From Geodermatophilaceae bacterium (lineage in GTDB: Bacteria > Actinomycetota > Actinomycetes > Mycobacteriales > Geodermatophilaceae), in the NCBI GenBank assembly GCA_013811805.1, contig JACCUM010000012.1, positions 1 through 9,825 on the forward strand: a DNA stretch of 9,825 nucleotides. The letters are read 5' to 3'. The position numbers and the translations under genes were made by a program. Below are positions 6,882-9,825 of this stretch, in pieces. The notes under the pieces were generated by a model, which was not told the origin of the DNA, ran no database searches, and saw nothing but the letters and a program-made list of their open reading frames with translations. Each line of letters starts with the position of its first letter. Position 1 is the stretch's first letter.

Positions 6882-8735
6882 CTAGCCGATGAGTTGCTGA
6901 ATCGGCTCGATGAAGAAGTAGATCGCGAACAGAATGGCCGAGATCCACATCAGCGGGTGGATGTCCTTGCTCCGGCCCTTGGCCAAGCGCAGCACGACGA
7001 AGCTGATGAAGCCGGCCCCGATGCCGTTGGTGATCGAGAAAGTGAACGGCATCAACGCCATCGTCAAGAAGGCCGGGATGACCAGCGACAGGTCGTCGAA
7101 CTCGAGGTTGCGGATCTGGCTGACCAGCAGTGCGCCGACAACGATCAGCGCCGGGGTGGCCGCTTCCGAGGGGACGATGCTGACCAGGGGGGACAGGAAC
7201 ATCGCCACCAGGAACAGGCCCCCGGTGACCACACTGGCCAGGCCCGTACGCGCACCGTCCGCGACCCCGGAGGCGGACTCGATGTAGGTCGTGTTCGAGG
7301 AGACGCTGGCCGCGCCGCCGGCAGCCGCAGCAACCGAGTCCACGAACAGGACGCGGGTCGCCCCGGGCAGGTTTCCATTCTTGTCCAGCAGCTTGCCCTC
7401 GGCGCCGACGGCGACCGCCGTTCCCATGGTGTCGAAGAAGTCGGCCAGCATCAGGGTGAACACGATGAGCAGGGCAGCAAGCAACCCGATCCGCTCGAAT
7501 CCGCCGAACAGCGAGAAATTGCCGACGATGGATAGGTCCGGTGTGGCGACCAGACTGTCGGGCAGGGCCGGAACGGTGAGCTGCCAGCCGTTGGGGTTGA
7601 CCCCGTCAGGGCTGAAAGCCGGCCCGACCTTGGCGATCGCCTCGACGATGATCGCCAGGATCGTGGTGACGACGATGCCGATCAGGATTCCGCCGCGGAC
7701 CTTTCGGACCACCAACACGGACATGATCAGGACGCCGACTGAGAAGACCAGTACCGGCCAGCCATCGAGGTTGAAGCCGTTGCCCAACTGGACCGGCACC
7801 ACGGTGTTGGCAGCATCCGGGACGCGCTTGACGAACCCGGCATCGACCAACCCGATCAGCGTCAGGAACAGCCCGATGCCGACACTGATCGCAATCTTGA
7901 GCTGTTGCGGAATGGCGAAGAAGATCGCGGTACGGAGACCGGTGACCACCAGGATCGCGATCAGGAGGCCCTCCAAGACGACCAGACCCATGATCTCGGG
8001 CCAGGACAGCTGGGTGGCGGCGAGTACGGCGACCAGTGCGTTCAGTCCCAGACCGGTGGCCAGCGCGAACGGATAGCGACCGATGATCCCCATCAGGATC
8101 GTGACGACGGCGGCGACCAGGGCCGTCGTTGCCGCGACAGCGGCAAAGGGCAACGTGGTGCCGTCCACGTCGGCGCCGCTGAGGATGATCGGGTTCAGGA
8201 CGAGGATGTAGGCCATCGTGAAAAAGGTGACAAAGCCGCCACGGACCTCGCGACCGTAGGTCGAACGCCGCTGGCTCACCTCGAAGTACGCGTCCAACCC
8301 GCTCTTGGGCTTGATCGCCGGACCGGTGTTGACCCGCGGACCGGTCCTGGTGCTCACCGGCGCTTGTTCAGAGACCGCAGTCGCGCCGCGTGGGATACGC
8401 ACTCGCGGCAAGCGACGTCGTGGGGCGACCGCGGCGACCCCGGTGTCTATGTCGGTGTCGGGATCGCTCTCGGTCCGATCTTCTCGGACCGCATCATCCT
8501 CGGCTTCGACATCGTCGTCGTCGTCGAGGTCGAGGTCGTCGTCGTCGTCCAGGTCGTCGTCGTCGTCATCCAGGTCCAGGTCGTCGTCGTCATCCAGGTC
8601 GTCCTGGTCCAGCGCGTCGACGTCATCGGTGTCGGGATCATCGACGTCACGGGTGTCCGGCCCAACGGTGTCGTTGGCGGCCGGTTCGGATCCGGCATCA
8701 GGCGCGCCCGGCGCCGCGGCTGACGACTCGCTCAC
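6882..8735 (-). CDS. AzgA-family (NCS2) purine permease with poly-Asp N-terminal extension
   Basis: From about residue 147 this is an AzgA/PbuG-type permease, expected to import hypoxanthine, guanine or adenine by proton symport. Visible family motifs are FFTMAYILVLNP at 171-182, ATGLGLNA at 226-233, ADFFDTMGT at 431-439 and SSNTTYIESASG at 479-490, within about 12 to 14 helices. I chose the GTG at 8735 (617 residues) because AAAGGA lies four bases upstream. An ATG at 8813 has no ribosome binding site, and the longer open frame to 9188 runs antisense to the DUF2530-like gene. Residues 27-97 contain about 41 aspartates, followed by the basic stretch RRRLPRVRIPR at 106-116. This extension is unknown to me in the family. 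An internal GTG at 8357 would give about 491 residues, nearer the usual size, but has no ribosome binding site. Confidence 0.88.
   Translation of the reverse strand: MSESSAAAPGAPDAGSEPAANDTVGPDTRDVDDPDTDDVDALDQDDLDDDDDLDLDDDDDDLDDDDDLDLDDDDDVEAEDDAVREDRTESDPDTDIDTGVAAVAPRRRLPRVRIPRGATAVSEQAPVSTRTGPRVNTGPAIKPKSGLDAYFEVSQRRSTYGREVRGGFVTFFTMAYILVLNPIILSGADVDGTTLPFAAVAATTALVAAVVTILMGIIGRYPFALATGLGLNALVAVLAATQLSWPEIMGLVVLEGLLIAILVVTGLRTAIFFAIPQQLKIAISVGIGLFLTLIGLVDAGFVKRVPDAANTVVPVQLGNGFNLDGWPVLVFSVGVLIMSVLVVRKVRGGILIGIVVTTILAIIVEAIAKVGPAFSPDGVNPNGWQLTVPALPDSLVATPDLSIVGNFSLFGGFERIGLLAALLIVFTLMLADFFDTMGTAVAVGAEGKLLDKNGNLPGATRVLFVDSVAAAAGGAASVSSNTTYIESASGVADGARTGLASVVTGGLFLVAMFLSPLVSIVPSEAATPALIVVGALLVSQIRNLEFDDLSLVIPAFLTMALMPFTFSITNGIGAGFISFVVLRLAKGRSKDIHPLMWISAILFAIYFFIEPIQQLIG
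8472..8490. repeat. Seven-pair inverted repeat inside the permease gene
   Basis: GGTCCGA, loop TCTTC and TCGGACC form a perfect seven-base-pair hairpin within the 3' flank of the Asp-rich coding region (around residues 82-88). It may simply be chance in GC-rich coding DNA; a role in slowing translation before the membrane domain is conceivable but unsupported. Confidence 0.35.
8511..8603 (-). repeat. Low-complexity GAC/GAT-Leu tract encoding Asp runs
   Basis: On the minus strand this encodes residues 45-75 of the purine permease: runs of two to six aspartates broken by single leucines or Leu-Asp-Leu, in an irregular D(n)L pattern. GAC and GAT codons, and CTG and CTC codons, alternate, so it is not a pure trinucleotide microsatellite. 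Slippage could still expand or shrink it in frame. The opposite strand reads as long GTC/TCG runs, which produce spurious open frames. Confidence 0.75.
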
Positions 8736-8739
8736 CGCA

Positions 8740-8745
8740 TCCTTT
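8740..8745 (-). promoter_or_regulatory. Ribosome binding site for the purine permease GTG start
   Basis: On the minus strand AAAGGA precedes the GTG at 8735 by four bases. This is a little close, but it is the only Shine-Dalgarno-like sequence before any candidate start of this gene, and it decides in favour of the form that includes the poly-Asp region. Confidence 0.5.
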
Positions 8746-8914
8746 CGGCGAGGCCGACCGGACGGCGGAGTGGAGGCTGCAATGTGGCGAACGGACAACG
8801 GGGACCTCGACATGAGTAACGACGGCAGAGAGCATGACTGCCGCGGCGGGATGGTGGCTGAGCAGCGAGCATCGTGGCACACCACAGCCGCGTCAAGAGC
8901 AACCGCACGGCACC

Positions 8915-8920
8915 TAGGGT
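8915..8920 (+). promoter_or_regulatory. Possible -10 element for a leaderless transcript
   Basis: TAGGGT fits the actinobacterial TANNNT -10 form and ends seven bases before the GTG at 8928, the spacing expected if transcription begins at the start codon itself. No clear -35 is visible. AGGG within it could alternatively act as a ribosome binding site eight bases upstream. Confidence 0.4.
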
Positions 8921-8927
8921 GGCGCCT

Positions 8928-9176
8928 GTGAGTCCTGCGCTGCGCCCCGCGCCCTCGCCTCGGGAGATCAACACCGTACGGGTTGCGCTGGCCGGCACCA
9001 CGCTGTCCTTGGTCGGCTTCCTGGTGCTGTTGTTCTTCATTCCGGACCTGCGCCGGGCCGACGCGATGATCTGGCTGTGGTCCTTCTTGTCCGCGTTCCT
9101 GGTCGGCCTCTGGGGTTTGGGAATCGCTGTCTGGCAAGGCAAAGCGCGTCTGCCTGACGAACGCAAGGACCGGTGA
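8928..9176 (+). CDS. Small two-helix membrane protein, DUF2530-like
   Basis: This 82-residue protein has an Ala/Pro/Arg-rich start, a first helix near 19-39, a short polar turn (DLRRAD), a second helix near 47-69 containing WLWSFLSAFLVGLWGL, and a charged cytoplasmic tail. Length, the tryptophan-rich second helix with a following Gly-Leu pattern, and the place beside an NCS2 purine permease fit the actinobacterial family DUF2530, whose function is unknown. The GTG at 8928 is preferred over the GTG at 8874 because a -10-like TAGGGT or AGGG lies at the right distance, and because the earlier stretch is polar and lacks family features. It is divergent from the purine permease, with 192 bases between the two starts. 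I infer no function beyond possible association with transport. Confidence 0.65.
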   Translation: MSPALRPAPSPREINTVRVALAGTTLSLVGFLVLLFFIPDLRRADAMIWLWSFLSAFLVGLWGLGIAVWQGKARLPDERKDR

Positions 9177-9228
9177 GCCGCGGAGCACAGTGGACAGTCC
9201 TATATGGACACCAACCCCACGCCAGAGA

Positions 9229-9242
9229 TGAGAGTGCTCTCA
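9229..9242. promoter_or_regulatory. 14-bp palindrome, operator-like
   Basis: TGAGAG and CTCTCA flank a TG centre, giving six-base perfect arms. The element lies between the DUF2530-like gene and the small Arg-rich ORF. Its form resembles LacI-type operators of actinobacteria (CebR sites have the same arm length and a CG centre), but no regulator gene is nearby, so the owner is unknown. No clear -10/-35 pair is visible around it. Confidence 0.35.
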
Positions 9243-9292
9243 CTTTCAACTCATGGTCCTGTCATGTCTGCCAGACAAAGTAGTTCTCACCA

Positions 9293-9311
9293 GCCGGACA
9301 GAGGGTCCGGC
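9293..9311 (+). promoter_or_regulatory. Leader hairpin just before the small-ORF ribosome binding site
   Basis: GCCGGAC, loop AGAGG and GTCCGGC form a perfect seven-pair stem. Two bases later the purine-rich stretch GAAGGAAGGAAA begins, the ribosome binding site of the ORF at 9333. A stem in this place could modulate access to the site or stabilise the 5' end of the message; which of these applies is unknown. Confidence 0.4.
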
Positions 9312-9332
9312 GAGAAGGAAGGAAACGCAGAC

Positions 9333-9452
9333 ATGGCTCGCTCAGGAATCTTCGCCGCTGTCGCCCCCGCGTCCACCAGTACCTCGGACCTGACCACGCG
9401 CTCCCGTCGTCGTCGGCGTCGGAACCGGTCGCGTTCGCGCACCCGCGGCTGA
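9333..9452 (+). CDS. 39-residue Arg/Ser-rich small ORF, possible leader peptide
   Basis: I do not recognise this small protein. The ATG at 9333 has an excellent ribosome binding site (AAGGA, nine bases upstream, within a longer GAAGGAAGG). The product begins with a mildly hydrophobic stretch (MARSGIFAAVAP), continues with Ser/Thr-rich residues 14-22, and ends in a tail with 11 arginines among residues 23-38, including six in a row at 25-30. It stops at 9452, only 18 bases before a strong terminator-like stem and in the same frame as the ABC exporter that follows. This geometry suggests a leader peptide controlling the exporter, with the arginine codons as a possible slow or stalling stretch. 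A small nucleic-acid-binding peptide or a chance ORF are alternatives. An upstream ATG at 9204 in the same frame has no comparable ribosome binding site. Confidence 0.5.
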   Translation: MARSGIFAAVAPASTSTSDLTTRSRRRRRRNRSRSRTRG

Positions 9453-9461
9453 TCCAGCAGC

Positions 9462-9825
9462 ATGCAAAAGCCGAAAGGCCCCCGTAGCCTCAGGCTGGCC
9501 GCCCGTAACTCGGGCCAGACTGCTCGACGGGGGCCTTTCGGTGTCCGGCCACTGGCCGCATTGCGACGCGCACTGGCCCCGCTCAGCGAGAAGGCCGGAC
9601 TCGTCGCGGCCGCCCCCCCGGTCCCGATCCGGGAGATCATCCGTCGCTTCTGGCCCGATCTTCGAGCCGATCGTTGGCTTCTGCTCCTCGGCCTGGCTGC
9701 TGTAGCCGCGCTGCCGGCCATCATGACCATCGAGGTCTGGCTGTTCCAGATCCTGGTCGACAGCGTGCTGGTGCCCCAGGTGCTCGGGCCGCTGGGTTGG
9801 CTGGCCCTGGCCTATCTCGTGTTGA
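9462..9825 (+). CDS. ABC exporter, N-terminal membrane part, cut by window end
   Basis: The frame is open from 9453 to the last base. The readable part, beginning IREIIRRFWPDLRADR, continues into a first helix (WLLLLGLAAVAALPAIMTIEVWLF), then QILVDSVLVPQ, the typical end of helix 1 and start of the first extracellular loop in half-size ABC exporters, and a second helix that the window truncates. The ATP-binding domain would lie beyond the window. The start is uncertain. ATG 9462 lies nine bases after the small-ORF stop, has no ribosome binding site and would rely on reinitiation; it adds a basic stretch encoded across the terminator-like stem. TTG 9561 lies after the stem and leaves a normal-length N-terminus, but also lacks a ribosome binding site. 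The substrate is unknown. Confidence 0.7.
   Translation, partial: MQKPKGPRSLRLAARNSGQTARRGPFGVRPLAALRRALAPLSEKAGLVAAAPPVPIREIIRRFWPDLRADRWLLLLGLAAVAALPAIMTIEVWLFQILVDSVLVPQVLGPLGWLALAYLVL
9471..9541 (+). terminator. Large terminator-like stem-loop, candidate attenuator
   Basis: CCGAAAGGCCCCCGT at 9471-9485 and ACGGGGGCCTTTCGG at 9527-9541 are perfect 15-base inverted copies. The AAAGGCCCCCG...CGGGGGCCTTT form is typical of actinobacterial intrinsic terminators that keep their T-stretch at the stem edge, and it would work in both directions. The 41-base loop is unusually long and contains its own dyad (CTGG with CCAG, CCCG with CGGG around TAACT). Loop segments can also pair alternatively with the arms: GGGCC at 9512-9516 with GGCCC at 9477-9481. 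The stem lies between the small ORF and the ABC exporter, and inside the exporter ORF if that gene starts at 9462. Confidence 0.7.

Noticed and set aside
6807..7535. Plus-strand ORF over the marR start and the end of the purine permease
   Set aside because: The product is low-complexity polar sequence and overlaps AzgA motifs encoded on the other strand.
8511..8603. Repeat tract as a CRISPR array or RNA element
   Set aside because: The repeats are trinucleotides with no spacers and fit translated Asp/Leu codons.
8305..8931. Plus-strand open frames rich in Ser/Arg or Val opposite the Asp tract
   Set aside because: They are the complement of the GAC/GAT repeat and have no independent start signals; the AzgA reading on the minus strand explains the region.
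8736..9188. Minus-strand extension of the purine permease frame back to an ATG at 9188
   Set aside because: It runs antisense across the DUF2530-like gene, shows no transporter features or domain, and the GTG at 8735 has the only plausible ribosome binding site. The ATG at 8813 also lacks one.
9191..9210. Direct repeat of TGGACA around TATAT as a promoter
   Set aside because: The repeat is short, there is no matching -35 at the right distance, and it immediately follows the DUF2530-like gene; chance is likely.

Overview
The window is high-GC DNA with strongly GC-biased third codon positions, GTG and TTG starts, tight ATGA/TTGA-type overlaps and at least two apparently leaderless genes. Together with the gene families present (MarR plus MFS_3 efflux pair, AzgA-type purine permease beside a DUF2530-like protein, stand-alone MHYT protein), this points to an actinobacterial chromosome. 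The order or genus cannot be fixed from the sequence alone. There are no RNA genes, insertion sequences, integrases or CRISPR arrays, so this looks like ordinary chromosomal territory.

Layout. (1) 1-3953, plus strand: the end of an ABC operon with a long FtsX/MacB-type permease (5' end outside the window) and two different ATPases. The genes are joined by overlaps and a six-codon mini-ORF, so they are probably translated together and form one transporter with two unlike nucleotide-binding subunits. (2) 4029-8735, minus strand, in transcription order: an AzgA-family purine permease with an extraordinary poly-aspartate N-terminal extension, a MarR repressor, an MFS_3 exporter that overlaps marR by four bases, and a seven-helix MHYT protein. 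A 25-bp imperfect palindrome lies against the marR start codon and is the likely autoregulatory operator for the marR-MFS pair. (3) 8928-9176, plus strand: a small two-helix DUF2530-like protein, divergent from the purine permease. (4) 9177-9825, plus strand: a regulatory stretch with a 14-bp palindrome and a hairpin, then a 39-codon arginine-rich small ORF with a strong ribosome binding site. A perfect 15-bp inverted repeat typical of actinobacterial terminators follows almost at once, then the start of an ABC exporter that runs off the window.

The region most worth attention is the last one. Small ORF, terminator-like stem and ABC exporter have the geometry of an attenuation or reinitiation control cassette. 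Small ORF and exporter share a reading frame separated by a single UGA. The poly-Asp extension of the purine permease is the second main oddity. Both interpretations rest on sequence reading alone.
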